In this document: positions 1 through 6,865 of the stretch, one piece after another
Position numbering within the stretch: the stretch's first letter is position 1
How the letters are laid out: each line of letters starts with the position of its first letter
From: Candidatus Bathyarchaeota archaeon
GTDB taxonomy: Archaea > Thermoproteota > Bathyarchaeia > TCS64
Reading direction: 5' to 3'
Assembly (NCBI GenBank): GCA_937877765.1
Contig: CALGBN010000414.1
Location: 1-19,581 of the forward strand
Length of the DNA stretch: 19,581 nucleotides
Program-made: the position numbers and the translations under genes
Notes under the pieces: model-generated
Seen by the model: only the letters and a program-made list of their open reading frames with translations
What the model was told of the DNA's origin: nothing
Database searches by the model: none

Positions 1-28
1 TATCTACCATGAAGCACCCTTTTTCCCC

Positions 29-1309
29 ATGGAATTAAACAAGATAATCAAGTTAGCAGAAGCAGCTGAAACAGAGGTTGCCGAGTTAACAAGTGGACTA
101 GTACAGTTCAATTCTGCGCATCCAGATGGATTTACTGATGAAGTAGTCGAGTACATCAAAGCGTATCTGGATAAGCATGGAATCGAGAACGAGATACATT
201 ACGATGATCCCAAGAAGCCAAACATCATGGCGAGGGTCAAAGGCACCGGATCAAAGAAGGTTCTATGGGTAGGGCACATTGACGTCGTTCCAGAGGGAAA
301 ACCCGAGAACTGGAAATATGGGCCATATAGCGGTGAGATAGCTGAAGGCTGTGTCTGGGGAAGAGGAAGCAGCGATATGAAGGGCTCATGCGCAGCCGCA
401 ATGGTCTCGGCAAGATTGCTTAATGAGATGGAGTCTATCCCAAACACTGTTGAGTTCTGGTTTACCTGTGACGAGGAGATAGGTGGAGGTAAAGGAGCAC
501 GTTGGCTCGCTGAGACTGGGCTCTTCAAAGGGGACATCTGTATAATTGGAGACGGTAACGGAGGAGGACCAGAAGCACCTAGCATAGATCTAGGATGTAA
601 GGGTGGAGCAGGTGTGACATTGGTGGCTCGAGGTCAGACTGCCCACGGTTCAACGCCTTTCCTTGGAGATAACGCCATCACTAAACTCATCAATGGTGTG
701 CCATGGGTCGAGAAAATAGATGACTTTGAGCTTGATTTCCCGGAGGACTTGAAGCCTGCTGTTGAGGGAAGTATCGAGTACTATAAGGAGATGATGCCCA
801 AGGTCCCAAAGATGCTCAAAGCGATGGAGCATAACTTCTACACACCATCGGTTACCTGCAACATCATCAATGGTGGAGTCAAGATCAACGTTGTACCGGA
901 CTACGCTGAAGCAGAGTTCGACATCAGATTAACCCCCGGATCACATCCAACAAAGGTAGTTGACCGCATCAAAGAACTCGTAAAGGACTCAGGAATACCC
1001 GGATTAGAGATAGTGCCATCAAGAGTACACAAACCAGAGGACACAGCAGGCTATTATGAGTCACCAAGCAGCAGCTTCGCTGACCAGTTCAAAGACATCA
1101 TAGGTAAAATTACTGGCAAATCGGTGAACATGAAGATACTCACAGGTGGAACAGATGGTATCAGCACAAGTAAGATCGCTGGAATACCAAGCCTAGGCTA
1201 CGGTACGAGTCTAACTGGTCAGGCGCATCAGCCTGATGAACGGGTAACCATCGAGAACCTTGTGTTAGGCGTGAAAATATTCACTGCATTCCCATATTTC
1301 TACGAGTAA
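29..1309 (+). CDS. M20 family metallopeptidase / deacylase
   Basis: A 426-residue zinc-dependent hydrolase of the M20 (ArgE/DapE/carboxypeptidase G2) family, expected in the cytoplasm and cleaving a peptide or N-acyl amide bond. All catalytic elements are visible: GHIDVVP at 82-88 (ligand H83, D85), GRGSSDMKG at 111-119 (bridging D116), the Glu pair in CDEE at 147-150 (general base and ligand), D175 in the next ligand position, RGQTAHG around H206 in the dimerisation domain, and GQAHQPDE with the last ligand H400. Length is normal for the family. ATG at 29 is the first start in frame and has no Shine-Dalgarno; the promoter lies outside the window. The substrate cannot be told from sequence: dipeptidase, acetylornithine/succinyl-diaminopimelate deacylase and aminoacylase are all possible. 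A paralogue lacking the active site lies at 14981-16270. Confidence 0.93.
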   Translation: MELNKIIKLAEAAETEVAELTSGLVQFNSAHPDGFTDEVVEYIKAYLDKHGIENEIHYDDPKKPNIMARVKGTGSKKVLWVGHIDVVPEGKPENWKYGPYSGEIAEGCVWGRGSSDMKGSCAAAMVSARLLNEMESIPNTVEFWFTCDEEIGGGKGARWLAETGLFKGDICIIGDGNGGGPEAPSIDLGCKGGAGVTLVARGQTAHGSTPFLGDNAITKLINGVPWVEKIDDFELDFPEDLKPAVEGSIEYYKEMMPKVPKMLKAMEHNFYTPSVTCNIINGGVKINVVPDYAEAEFDIRLTPGSHPTKVVDRIKELVKDSGIPGLEIVPSRVHKPEDTAGYYESPSSSFADQFKDIIGKITGKSVNMKILTGGTDGISTSKIAGIPSLGYGTSLTGQAHQPDERVTIENLVLGVKIFTAFPYFYE

Positions 1310-1318
1310 TCCCCCATT

Positions 1319-1327
1319 TTTTATATC
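1319..1327 (+). promoter_or_regulatory. TATA box of the DUF1805 gene
   Basis: TTTATATC follows a T run just after the M20 stop. Transcription would begin near 1349, giving a leader of only 6-8 nt before the ATG at 1356. This is a typical archaeal short-leader promoter. Confidence 0.6.
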
Positions 1328-1355
1328 CGTAAACCCGCTTTTTCTGTGACATACA

Positions 1356-1652
1356 ATGTTTGAGATAGAGAAATTCACATTCGAAGGTAAGAGCTTCCAA
1401 GGCATGAAATCAACGATCCCCGGCACAAAAGCACCACTCCTACTCGTAAAAGGAGACAAGGGATTTGTAATGTGCGGCTTCCTAAACATGGCTGCAGCAG
1501 AAAAACTAGAGGTAGCAGCTGCAATGGTTAGCGGAGTATCAAGTTTTGATGATGTCTTCAATGCCAAGATAAAAGCTGTTACACCCAAGGCAAAAGAACT
1601 GGGTGTAGATGTTGGTCAAGTAGTAAAAGACGTTATCAGTAAGCTAGGTTAG
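1356..1652 (+). CDS. DUF1805 (YunC-like) domain protein
   Basis: A 98-residue protein that is one complete DUF1805 domain, the family that includes Bacillus YunC and many archaeal proteins. The recognisable core is LLLVKGDKGFVMCGFLN at about 28-44, followed by an Ala-rich helix (AAAEKLEVAAAMVSGV) and a second conserved helix around NAKIKAVTPKAKELGV at about 69-84. No catalytic residues are established for the family and I infer no function. There is no signal peptide or membrane segment. It has its own short-leader promoter and ends in a 4-nt overlap with the convergent MBL-fold hydrolase gene. I am confident of the family, not of the role. Confidence 0.85.
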   Translation: MFEIEKFTFEGKSFQGMKSTIPGTKAPLLLVKGDKGFVMCGFLNMAAAEKLEVAAAMVSGVSSFDDVFNAKIKAVTPKAKELGVDVGQVVKDVISKLG

Positions 1653-2287
1653 GCGCAAGTCTCTATTAGCTTCAACACCTTTTCTTTAGCATCATTCAAA
1701 ATATTCTTTCCATGCGACAAAAGCAAGGCATCAAAGTCATAATCAGCCAATATCTTCAGATTCTTAGCCGCAGCCTCAACATTTTTACAGTACTTCTCTG
1801 GAGGCGCCTCAAGGTTGCCATCACTGTCTCCAAAGATTGTATCTCCGGCTATAATCGCCTTGTACTTGGGCAGATACAGGCTTAGGTTTCCATCGCTGTG
1901 ACCCGGTACCTTGATGAATACAATGCCGCCACAAGCACCTAGTGTATCCCCTGTGTCGAGCCAGAAATTAGCAGGTACACCAGTACGTTCTTTCAGTACT
2001 TCCTCGTCTCCGTCTCCACAAATAACCTCAGAGCCTGTGAGTTCTTTGACTTGTGGTAGGTTGTTTATGTGGTCCCCGTGGGCATGTGTTATTATGATCA
2101 TCTTGATGTCCTCCCATGTCTTACTCATCTTATCTAACTCGGCTTGAATATTCACATGGCACTCTGGTGTAAACCCAACATCAATGAGAATAAGTCCACC
2201 ATCACACTCAAGAATATACACCTCAGTATCAAGTCCATCAGCGTCAGCGATCCGTACAGCCCGTAAACCAGGGAAAACCTCTACCAA
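1649..2287 (-). CDS. MBL-fold metallo-hydrolase
   Basis: A 212-residue metallo-beta-lactamase-fold hydrolase. The dinuclear metal site is complete: THAHGDH at 67-73 (H68, H70, D72, H73), H130 in PGHSDGN, D149 in AGDTIFGD and H192 in LLSHG. The protein consists of little more than this domain, as in glyoxalase II-like or generic thioester and lactone hydrolases; the substrate is unknown. The likely start is TTG at 2287: no ATG fits the N-terminal beta strands, a GTGA Shine-Dalgarno lies 6 nt upstream, and a TATA box sits at 2316-2323. It is the last gene of a minus-strand group, but its own promoter suggests separate transcription. Confidence 0.9.
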   Translation of the reverse strand: MVEVFPGLRAVRIADADGLDTEVYILECDGGLILIDVGFTPECHVNIQAELDKMSKTWEDIKMIIITHAHGDHINNLPQVKELTGSEVICGDGDEEVLKERTGVPANFWLDTGDTLGACGGIVFIKVPGHSDGNLSLYLPKYKAIIAGDTIFGDSDGNLEAPPEKYCKNVEAAAKNLKILADYDFDALLLSHGKNILNDAKEKVLKLIETCA

Positions 2288-2315
2288 ATCAGTTCACGAA
2301 ACATAATACAGGCTT

Positions 2316-2323
2316 GTTTATAG
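2316..2323 (-). promoter_or_regulatory. TATA box of the MBL hydrolase gene
   Basis: CTATAAAC on the minus strand, in the 37-nt gap after the DUF167 gene. It predicts initiation near 2293, about 6 nt before the TTG start at 2287. Confidence 0.55.
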
Positions 2324-2324
2324 A

Positions 2325-2537
2325 TTATTCCTCAACCTCGAATATCTTCCTGTTACTTGTGTGCCCAGAAACAAGGTAAACCTGTCTCCCAAAATGTTTC
2401 TTCAGAAGCTTAATCAAAGCCTTGTTGGCTTTTCCCTTGGAAGCAGGTGCCTTTACCTGTACCAGTAGATGGTTTTCCTCGATAACCTCAACGTTTTCTT
2501 CTCGTTGACCCGGTTTAACATCTACCGTGATAATCAT
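2325..2537 (-). CDS. DUF167 / YggU family protein (UPF0235)
   Basis: A 70-residue protein covering one DUF167 (YggU) domain. The family pattern is clear: a VDVKPGQRE strand at 5-13, LLVQVKAPASKGKANKALIK at 24-43 with the conserved P-A-x-x-G-K-A-N core, and a terminal strand with SGHTSNRKIFEV at 57-68. The family is widespread in bacteria and archaea and its biochemical role is not established. Length is at the short end but complete. The ATG at 2537 has no clear Shine-Dalgarno. The gene is 32 nt from the regulator upstream and 37 nt from the hydrolase downstream on the same strand, so co-transcription with the regulator is possible. Confidence 0.88.
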   Translation of the reverse strand: MIITVDVKPGQREENVEVIEENHLLVQVKAPASKGKANKALIKLLKKHFGRQVYLVSGHTSNRKIFEVEE

Positions 2538-2569
2538 TGAATAGAAAATAGGTTAAAAACGTAAAAGGG

Positions 2570-2974
2570 TTAGGAACTCAGTTTCTTCAAAGAGCCCTTA
2601 TCCAGGGTTTCCTTGATGGCTTCTATGGTCTCAGCTGGGAAATCAGCCATGAAGCTGCTAAGGGCCTCAGATACAATATGTTTCTTGAATCCTTTTTCAT
2701 CCAGACCTTTCCTGTATTTCCTCCTCATTCCGCCCTTGCATGTCTCCTCTTCAAAGTCGAGGATTTGATCATCGCACATTGCGTTAAGGAAGTTGATAAT
2801 TGAAGCCCGGCTTACTGATCTGCCTGAACCTAATCGGTTATTTGTGGCTTCATATACTTCTCTACTTGTTAGTCCATCTCCATTATGGGACCAAATGAGT
2901 TTTAGTGCTTCGATCTGATAATCGCGAAGAACCTTTTCCAATCCATTTTGTGTTGGGTCTATTACTAAAGGCAA
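2570..2974 (-). CDS. BlaI/MecI-like winged-helix regulator
   Basis: A 134-residue protein with an N-terminal winged helix. YQIEALKLIW at about 19-28 is helix 1, LTSREVYEAT is helix 2, SVSRASIINFLNAM at about 53-66 is the recognition helix region, and the basic wing KGGMRRKYRK lies at about 80-89. A C-terminal helical segment (100-134) probably forms the dimer. This layout matches archaeal relatives of BlaI/MecI/CopY repressors; no ligand-binding domain is present. The start is TTG at 2974, chosen because AGGTGA (2986-2981, minus strand) lies 6 nt upstream. Its target is unknown; autoregulation or control of neighbouring minus-strand genes is possible. MarR-type regulators are an alternative fold assignment. 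Confidence 0.75.
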   Translation of the reverse strand: MPLVIDPTQNGLEKVLRDYQIEALKLIWSHNGDGLTSREVYEATNNRLGSGRSVSRASIINFLNAMCDDQILDFEEETCKGGMRRKYRKGLDEKGFKKHIVSEALSSFMADFPAETIEAIKETLDKGSLKKLSS

Positions 2975-2980
2975 ATTATT

Positions 2981-2986
2981 TCACCT
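2981..2986 (-). promoter_or_regulatory. Shine-Dalgarno AGGTGA deciding a TTG start
   Basis: AGGTGA on the minus strand, 6 nt before TTG at 2974. It supports TTG as the start of the winged-helix regulator. Confidence 0.65.
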
Positions 2987-3000
2987 GAACGTCCAGTATG

Positions 3001-3028
3001 GGCTAGTAATCGAATATAAGGCTTAGCC
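3001..3028. promoter_or_regulatory. Promoter of the regulator gene with flanking inverted repeat
   Basis: A minus-strand TATA-like CTTATATTCG (about 3011-3020) sits between GGCTA (3001-3005) and TAGCC (3024-3028); GGCTTAGCC at 3020-3028 is itself palindromic about a central base. Since the downstream gene encodes a winged-helix regulator, this could be an autoregulatory operator. The arms are short, so chance is a real alternative. Confidence 0.3.
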
Positions 3029-3049
3029 AAAGGTGATAAATACTAGAAT

Positions 3050-3439
3050 CTACTCGTCGAGAACATGTTTTTCCAGCACAAAACAGGTTAACTCACCGCG
3101 AAACACCGTCTTATCCCGGACATTTACCACCACATTAACGACGCGTTTTTTATTACGAACCTGAGCTACCAGAGCCTCTGCGATCATCACATCCCCACGC
3201 TGAACAGGAGCTACAAAACTAACATTGGCTCCAACAATGACCACATTAGGGTCATTTACAGCCAGCATTGCTGCGTAATCTGCTAAACCAAAGGTAAATC
3301 CTCCATGAACAAGTCCATGGTCGTCAACTACCATGTTCTCGATGCCTACTAGCTTGACCACTGCCTTTTCTTCATCTATTATCTCGATTGGGGTTCCAAG
3401 TAGGGGTTGATGTGCAAGATGATGAGTCTTAATCTCCAT
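3050..3439 (-). CDS. PaaI-like hotdog-fold thioesterase
   Basis: A 129-residue single hotdog domain of the PaaI/4HBT type. The signature HGGFTFGLADYAAMLAVN at 45-62 holds the conserved HGG loop and the Asp of the active-site helix (D54). Strands around VGANVSFVAPVQRGDVM (69-85) and VNVVVNVRDKTVFRGELT (101-118) complete the fold. Such enzymes hydrolyse acyl-CoA thioesters, often aryl or short/medium-chain acyl groups, to release CoA in the cytoplasm. The ATG at 3439 has no obvious Shine-Dalgarno. It is divergent from the FAH hydrolase gene across an 83-nt gap, and both could serve the same aromatic or keto-acid breakdown, but that is inference. Specificity cannot be read from sequence. Confidence 0.88.
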   Translation of the reverse strand: MEIKTHHLAHQPLLGTPIEIIDEEKAVVKLVGIENMVVDDHGLVHGGFTFGLADYAAMLAVNDPNVVIVGANVSFVAPVQRGDVMIAEALVAQVRNKKRVVNVVVNVRDKTVFRGELTCFVLEKHVLDE

Positions 3440-3522
3440 GTATATTCTATTGGCTCCATGTTTTTCTGGGTTACTCTTACCTCGTTAATGTTAAATCCCG
3501 AGACGGTTCCCATTCAGATGAA

Positions 3523-4401
3523 ATGAAGCTAGTCACATACCACATGAAAGAAGGATATGGATTGGGAGCAGTCGTTGATGACTATATACTCGATCTAACA
3601 GAAGCGACAGGAGCATGCTGCATGCTCAAACTACTCGACATGGGCGATGAAGGCATGAACAAAGCCAAGAAAGCAGTCGAGGAAGCCAAGAATAAAGTCA
3701 AGGCAGGTGAATCAAAGGGAATGCTAAAGCTAAGTGAGACAAAACTAGCGGCGCCCATCCCAAGGACCAGAAAAAACATTGTTTGTCTGGGGCTGAACTA
3801 TGCTGAACACGTCAAGGAAGGAGGCTCAGACCGTGATTTACCTCCGCATCCAGTCTTCTTCACTAAGCCAACCACAACCATTACAGGACCCTATGATCCA
3901 GTGGTCTATAACAGGGCAGTAGAAAGATTGGACTACGAGGTTGAATTGGCGTTTGTAATCGGGAAAAAAGGTAAGTACATCAGCAAAGAGGACGCCTACA
4001 AATATATCGCAGGCTACATGGTGTTCCAAGATATCTCGGCTAGGAAACTCCAACAGCAGCACCTACAATGGTTCAGGGGTAAGAGCCAAGATACATTTGC
4101 ACCCATGGGGCCATATCTTGTTACCTCTGATGAAGTAGAGAACCCAGGAAACCTACATATCTGGTGTAAGGTTAACGGCGAAATGAGACAGGACGCAAGC
4201 ACAAGTGACCTTATATTCGATATACCCACCATCATCAGCACCCTAAGCGATGGAATCACACTGGAAGTCGGTGATGTTTTCGCTACAGGTACACCTTCAG
4301 GTGTCGGTGCATCAAAGGGACTCTTGAAGGTTGGAGACATAATCGAGTCAGGAATCGATGGCGTCGGTACGCTGAAAAACAAGGTTATCTCGGAAAAATA
4401 A
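3523..4401 (+). CDS. Fumarylacetoacetate hydrolase (FAH) family protein
   Basis: A 292-residue protein of the FAH/HpcE/MhpD superfamily. Residues 1-80 form the small N-terminal domain; the catalytic domain follows. Visible motifs are CLGLNYAEHVKE at 88-99 (H96), the metal triad E139 and E141 in DYEVELAF plus D170 in FQDISAR, RGKSQDTFAPMGPYLV at 185-200, and GTPSGVG at 256-262. Members hydrolyse or decarboxylate acylpyruvates and 2-oxo-acid intermediates using Mg2+ or Mn2+; archaeal copies are often annotated as 2-keto-4-pentenoate hydratase or 5-oxopent-3-ene-tricarboxylate decarboxylase. The start is ATG at 3523; the ATG five bases earlier is out of frame. TTAAATCC near 3491-3498 is a possible TATA box. 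Fold assignment is secure, substrate unknown. Confidence 0.92.
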   Translation: MKLVTYHMKEGYGLGAVVDDYILDLTEATGACCMLKLLDMGDEGMNKAKKAVEEAKNKVKAGESKGMLKLSETKLAAPIPRTRKNIVCLGLNYAEHVKEGGSDRDLPPHPVFFTKPTTTITGPYDPVVYNRAVERLDYEVELAFVIGKKGKYISKEDAYKYIAGYMVFQDISARKLQQQHLQWFRGKSQDTFAPMGPYLVTSDEVENPGNLHIWCKVNGEMRQDASTSDLIFDIPTIISTLSDGITLEVGDVFATGTPSGVGASKGLLKVGDIIESGIDGVGTLKNKVISEK

Positions 4402-4402
4402 C

Positions 4403-4438
4403 CGTTTTTCTCTCTTCAATCATTTTTCCTGCTTTTTT
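4403..4438 (+). terminator. Oligo-T termination region after the FAH gene
   Basis: Three T-rich runs (GTTTTTC, CATTTTTCC, GCTTTTTTGC) occur within 36 nt of the stop codon. Archaeal RNA polymerase terminates on such tracts without a hairpin. Confidence 0.45.
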
Positions 4439-4478
4439 GCACTGGATAAATCAAAACAGTCCGATAAAACGAGAAATG

Positions 4479-4486
4479 TTTATATC
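4479..4486 (+). promoter_or_regulatory. TATA box of rpoK
   Basis: TTTATATC preceded by the purine-rich GAGAAATG, which can act as a BRE. Transcription is expected near 4509, leaving a leader of about 50 nt before the rpoK ATG at 4559. Confidence 0.6.
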
Positions 4487-4512
4487 GTGTTTCCTTTGTT
4501 TGTGGTATAGCT

Positions 4513-4548
4513 TCAAGACTTATGGTGTATTAAAACACAAGGTCTTGA
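4513..4548 (+). promoter_or_regulatory. Stem-loop in the rpoK leader
   Basis: TCAAGAC (4513-4519) pairs perfectly with GTCTTGA (4542-4548). The stem can continue through a T-G wobble and a T-A pair, then GTGT (4525-4528) with ACAC (4535-4538), closing a loop of six bases. It would start within a few nucleotides of the predicted 5' end of the mRNA and end 10 nt before the ATG, where there is no Shine-Dalgarno. It could stabilise the transcript or control translation of rpoK. Confidence 0.45.
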
Positions 4549-4558
4549 CCCATACAAG

Positions 4559-4828
4559 ATGATCAACTTGAGTAACGATAATCTGATTGGACCCCCGAAG
4601 CTCACACGATTCGAGAGGGCAAGAATAGTAGGCGCAAGAGCACTACAAGTCTCACTAGGCGCACCCATACTGGCTCCGTTACCGGACGCAGTTTCAGACC
4701 CCATCGATATCGCAGTGATTGAACTCCGCGAGAAAGTCCTACCCATGACGATACGCAGGACGCTCCCAGAGGGATCATATCAGGATATCCCACTCGTAGA
4801 CCTATTACAAACAAGAATACTCCAATAA
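4559..4828 (+). CDS. rpoK: DNA-directed RNA polymerase subunit K (Rpo6)
   Basis: An 89-residue homologue of archaeal RpoK, the counterpart of eukaryotic Rpb6 and bacterial omega, which helps assemble and stabilise the large polymerase subunits. The diagnostic motifs are [19 protein letters not shown] at 12-30, SLGAPIL at 32-38, [21 protein letters not shown] at about 47-67, and a terminal [11 protein letters not shown] strand. The acidic/polar N-terminal extension of about 12 residues and the C-terminal [10 protein letters not shown] tail are variable regions in the family. The start is ATG at 4559: no other start codon is in frame back to the stop at 4508. The gene has its own TATA box and a structured leader, and a small membrane-protein gene follows 1 nt after the stop. 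It lies away from the ribosomal-protein cluster in which it is found in many archaea. Confidence 0.93.
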   Translation: MINLSNDNLIGPPKLTRFERARIVGARALQVSLGAPILAPLPDAVSDPIDIAVIELREKVLPMTIRRTLPEGSYQDIPLVDLLQTRILQ

Positions 4829-4833
4829 GGTGA
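4828..4833 (+). promoter_or_regulatory. Shine-Dalgarno AGGTGA deciding the start of the small membrane protein
   Basis: AGGTGA overlaps the last base of the rpoK stop and lies 5 nt before TTG at 4839. The GTG at 4830, which gives a longer reading frame, is inside this site and is probably not the start. Confidence 0.6.
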
Positions 4834-4838
4834 CTTTT

Positions 4839-5015
4839 TTGAGTGAAAGAGAGGCTTGGAGGACAACAGCCTACCTTCTCTTAGCTGTTTCACTGGTTAT
4901 TGGTATTATTCAACGTACGCAATACCAGTTTCTGGATGAATTATTCGAGGTTTTTATATTTCATATCCCTACGGTTCTGGCTTTTGTAATATATAGCAAG
5001 GCTCCACAATCGTAA
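4839..5015 (+). CDS. Small two-helix membrane protein
   Basis: A 58-residue protein from TTG at 4839 (61 residues if GTG at 4830 were used). A charged N-terminus (SEREAWR) is followed by a hydrophobic helix, AYLLLAVSLVIGIIQ, a short polar linker containing QYQFLDE, and a second hydrophobic helix, VFIFHIPTVLAFVIY, ending in SKAPQS. It is therefore predicted to span the membrane twice as a hairpin. I recognise no family. It follows rpoK almost without a gap and has a good Shine-Dalgarno, so it is likely co-transcribed and translationally coupled. Whether it has any link to the polymerase or to the archaellin gene downstream is unknown. A chance ORF is possible but less likely given the ribosome binding site and coherent topology. 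Confidence 0.6.
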   Translation: MSEREAWRTTAYLLLAVSLVIGIIQRTQYQFLDELFEVFIFHIPTVLAFVIYSKAPQS

Positions 5016-5022
5016 ATATATC
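5013..5022 (+). promoter_or_regulatory. TATA box of the archaellin gene
   Basis: TAAATATATC overlaps the end of the membrane-protein gene. It predicts initiation near 5043 and a 15-nt leader carrying GAGG (5046-5049), 8 nt before the ATG at 5058. Confidence 0.6.
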
Positions 5023-5057
5023 TCTCTGCTTTTCAGCGCGACCAAGAGGCACAAGAA

Positions 5058-5690
5058 ATGGATACTATATTAGCTAATAGAAAGGGTATCACAGGCATTG
5101 AGACAGCGATTATTCTTACAGCATTCGTTATCACCGCCTCAGCCTTCAGCTTCGTTATACTAAACGTCGGTTTCCTAACAAGCGACAAAGCGCAAACCAC
5201 TGTCATCAGCAGCATGAAGGAGACAAGCAGTAGCCTCATCGCAGACGCAGGAGTAACAGGCTACTTCAGTAACACAACTGTAGCTGACCAAGACGAAGTT
5301 TGTCTTGAGGAGATTCTATTTTACATCAAGCTTGCACAGGGCCACGAACCGGTTGACTGTAGTGATGACTCAATGGTAATCACTTACACAAACCAGCGAG
5401 GACACACTGTAGTATACAGTGACAGCATACTCAACGGAACAGTAACAACCCTCCAGACCATCACAGGCGACAGCGACTCATTGTTAGAACTAGGCGAAAA
5501 GATGCAAGTACACATTGACTTCAAACAGATTGACAGTACAGATGTCAAACCAGTACCAGTTGTACACACAGACGTCTACGGGAAACCCTACGAAACAATC
5601 AGGATTGAGATACGTCCAATAGTTGGAGCAATACTGACAATGGAAAAAGAGATACCAGCGGTAAACGCGCCGGTAATGACCTTAAGATAA
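5058..5690 (+). CDS. Archaellin (archaeal flagellin)
   Basis: A 210-residue precursor of an archaellum or related type IV filament subunit. The N-terminus is a class III signal peptide: a basic leader ending NRKG (cleavage after G10 by the FlaK/PibD peptidase) followed at once by the long hydrophobic helix ITGIETAIILTAFVITASAF that packs in the filament core. The rest is a beta-rich exposed domain with N-T-T (72-74) and N-G-T sequons for possible N-glycosylation, and two cysteines (C82, C101) that could form a disulfide. Length is typical of an archaellin. ATG at 5058 is supported by GAGG 8 nt upstream. No other archaellum genes (arlI, arlJ, arlH or the signal peptidase) lie in the window. 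A type IV adhesion pilin is the main alternative. Confidence 0.82.
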   Translation: MDTILANRKGITGIETAIILTAFVITASAFSFVILNVGFLTSDKAQTTVISSMKETSSSLIADAGVTGYFSNTTVADQDEVCLEEILFYIKLAQGHEPVDCSDDSMVITYTNQRGHTVVYSDSILNGTVTTLQTITGDSDSLLELGEKMQVHIDFKQIDSTDVKPVPVVHTDVYGKPYETIRIEIRPIVGAILTMEKEIPAVNAPVMTLR

Positions 5691-5695
5691 GAAGA

Positions 5696-6865
5696 TTAGA
5701 CTTCCCGCGTCGTAGTAACTGTCTCAGTCACTTCGACACCCCTTTCACGGAGCTTGCTTAACAACTCCTCAACGAGTGGTCCCTGTATAACACGAACTGG
5801 CCACTGGATACCCTTCTTCTTGACGGCGCCTCTGCCAAGCATTCTAGCCATCAAAGCAGCACTGTAGCCTGTGGTTTTTGCCATTGATGTTACATCGTTT
5901 TCCTCGTCGTAAAAGTCAACCATATCATACTCTATGACAACCTCGTTACCATCCTTGATGCCTTCAACACGTACAAGAAGTACTGTTAGGTCTCTGTCAC
6001 CTTCATCTGTGTCAAACTTCACCAACGGATAGATTATCTTATGGAACAGTTCACGTGGTACAACTTTTGTGCCCTCATAGTCAACAGGGTCCTCACTGAT
6101 CAATCCAAGATCATCAAGGAATTTTATCTTCTCAACAAATCCATTGTATCGGATTGTCTTTCCTCTGAAGCTTTTCACCCCTTTCTCAAGACCAAGCTTG
6201 AGCAAGGATGATGGATATCCATCTGTAAATGCCTCCATGGGGTCCAATCCATCAACATAGATTGGCTCAACCTCACTGTAACGCTCCATCTGAACTTGTT
6301 TGCCTTCTTCAATCATTGGCACTAAACCCGGACGAACAGGCATCTTTGTACCACCAAACACTATCTTATAGTCTAGTGGTGGCTCTGGTTCTACGGGTAG
6401 TCCACCACAGGCAAACATTACGCTCTCCGCTTGGTCCATAGTCATTATCGCTGTTCCCGATAATACATCTATGAGTCCTGGGTCTACTCCACATCCCGGC
6501 ATGGCAGTAATACCCGCTTTCTCCACTTCTTTATAGAGTGGGCCATCCTGAGGATAACCGCCTCCGGCTAAGTCTACTATGTTTACCTTTGCCTCCATGG
6601 CTGCTTTCAAGGCGTGAATACTGAATCTCGCTGCAGTACCATGTATCACAAGGTCATAGTCCTTCATCTTTTTGACCACTTTTTCATGGTCTAGGACGCT
6701 GAGTACCTCGATGTCGAATTTCTTATTGTTGACATATTTTTTCGCTTCATCGAGTTTCTTCTTGTCAATATCGCAGCCTGTTACCTTTGTGACCATAGGG
6801 TCCTCGGCGCAGTCTTTCGCGATAGTGGGGCCCATGAGTCCCATACCTAAGACTAGAATCTTCAT
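5696..6865 (-). CDS. Saccharopine dehydrogenase-like oxidoreductase
   Basis: A 389-residue NAD(P)-dependent enzyme of the saccharopine dehydrogenase / lysine 6-dehydrogenase superfamily. The N-terminal Rossmann domain opens with MKILVLGMGLMGPTIAK (nucleotide loop GxGxxG-like) and has an acidic end to strand 2 (GCDID), pointing to NAD preference. The middle holds the conserved DLAGGGYPQDGPLYKEVEKA and MPGCGVDPGLIDVL segments; the C-terminal substrate domain ends with GYSAALMARMLGRG and GIQWPVRVIQGP. The frame is open to 6904, but ATG at 6865 is chosen because it starts exactly at the first Rossmann strand and has GTGAT 3 nt upstream. Likely substrates are lysine- or glutamate-derived amino acids; the true reaction is not determined. 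It ends 5 nt from the convergent archaellin gene. Confidence 0.87.
   Translation of the reverse strand: MKILVLGMGLMGPTIAKDCAEDPMVTKVTGCDIDKKKLDEAKKYVNNKKFDIEVLSVLDHEKVVKKMKDYDLVIHGTAARFSIHALKAAMEAKVNIVDLAGGGYPQDGPLYKEVEKAGITAMPGCGVDPGLIDVLSGTAIMTMDQAESVMFACGGLPVEPEPPLDYKIVFGGTKMPVRPGLVPMIEEGKQVQMERYSEVEPIYVDGLDPMEAFTDGYPSSLLKLGLEKGVKSFRGKTIRYNGFVEKIKFLDDLGLISEDPVDYEGTKVVPRELFHKIIYPLVKFDTDEGDRDLTVLLVRVEGIKDGNEVVIEYDMVDFYDEENDVTSMAKTTGYSAALMARMLGRGAVKKKGIQWPVRVIQGPLVEELLSKLRERGVEVTETVTTTREV

Noticed and set aside
9..38. Nine-codon upstream ORF overlapping the M20 start
   Set aside because: Any short sequence can contain one; no ribosome site or conservation can be shown.
4830..4838. GTG start for the small membrane protein
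   Set aside because: It lies within AGGTGA, which is better read as the Shine-Dalgarno for TTG at 4839.
5003..5240. Minus-strand ORF opposite the archaellin N-terminus
   Set aside because: It is the antisense of the hydrophobic signal segment, which always yields a hydrophobic shadow.
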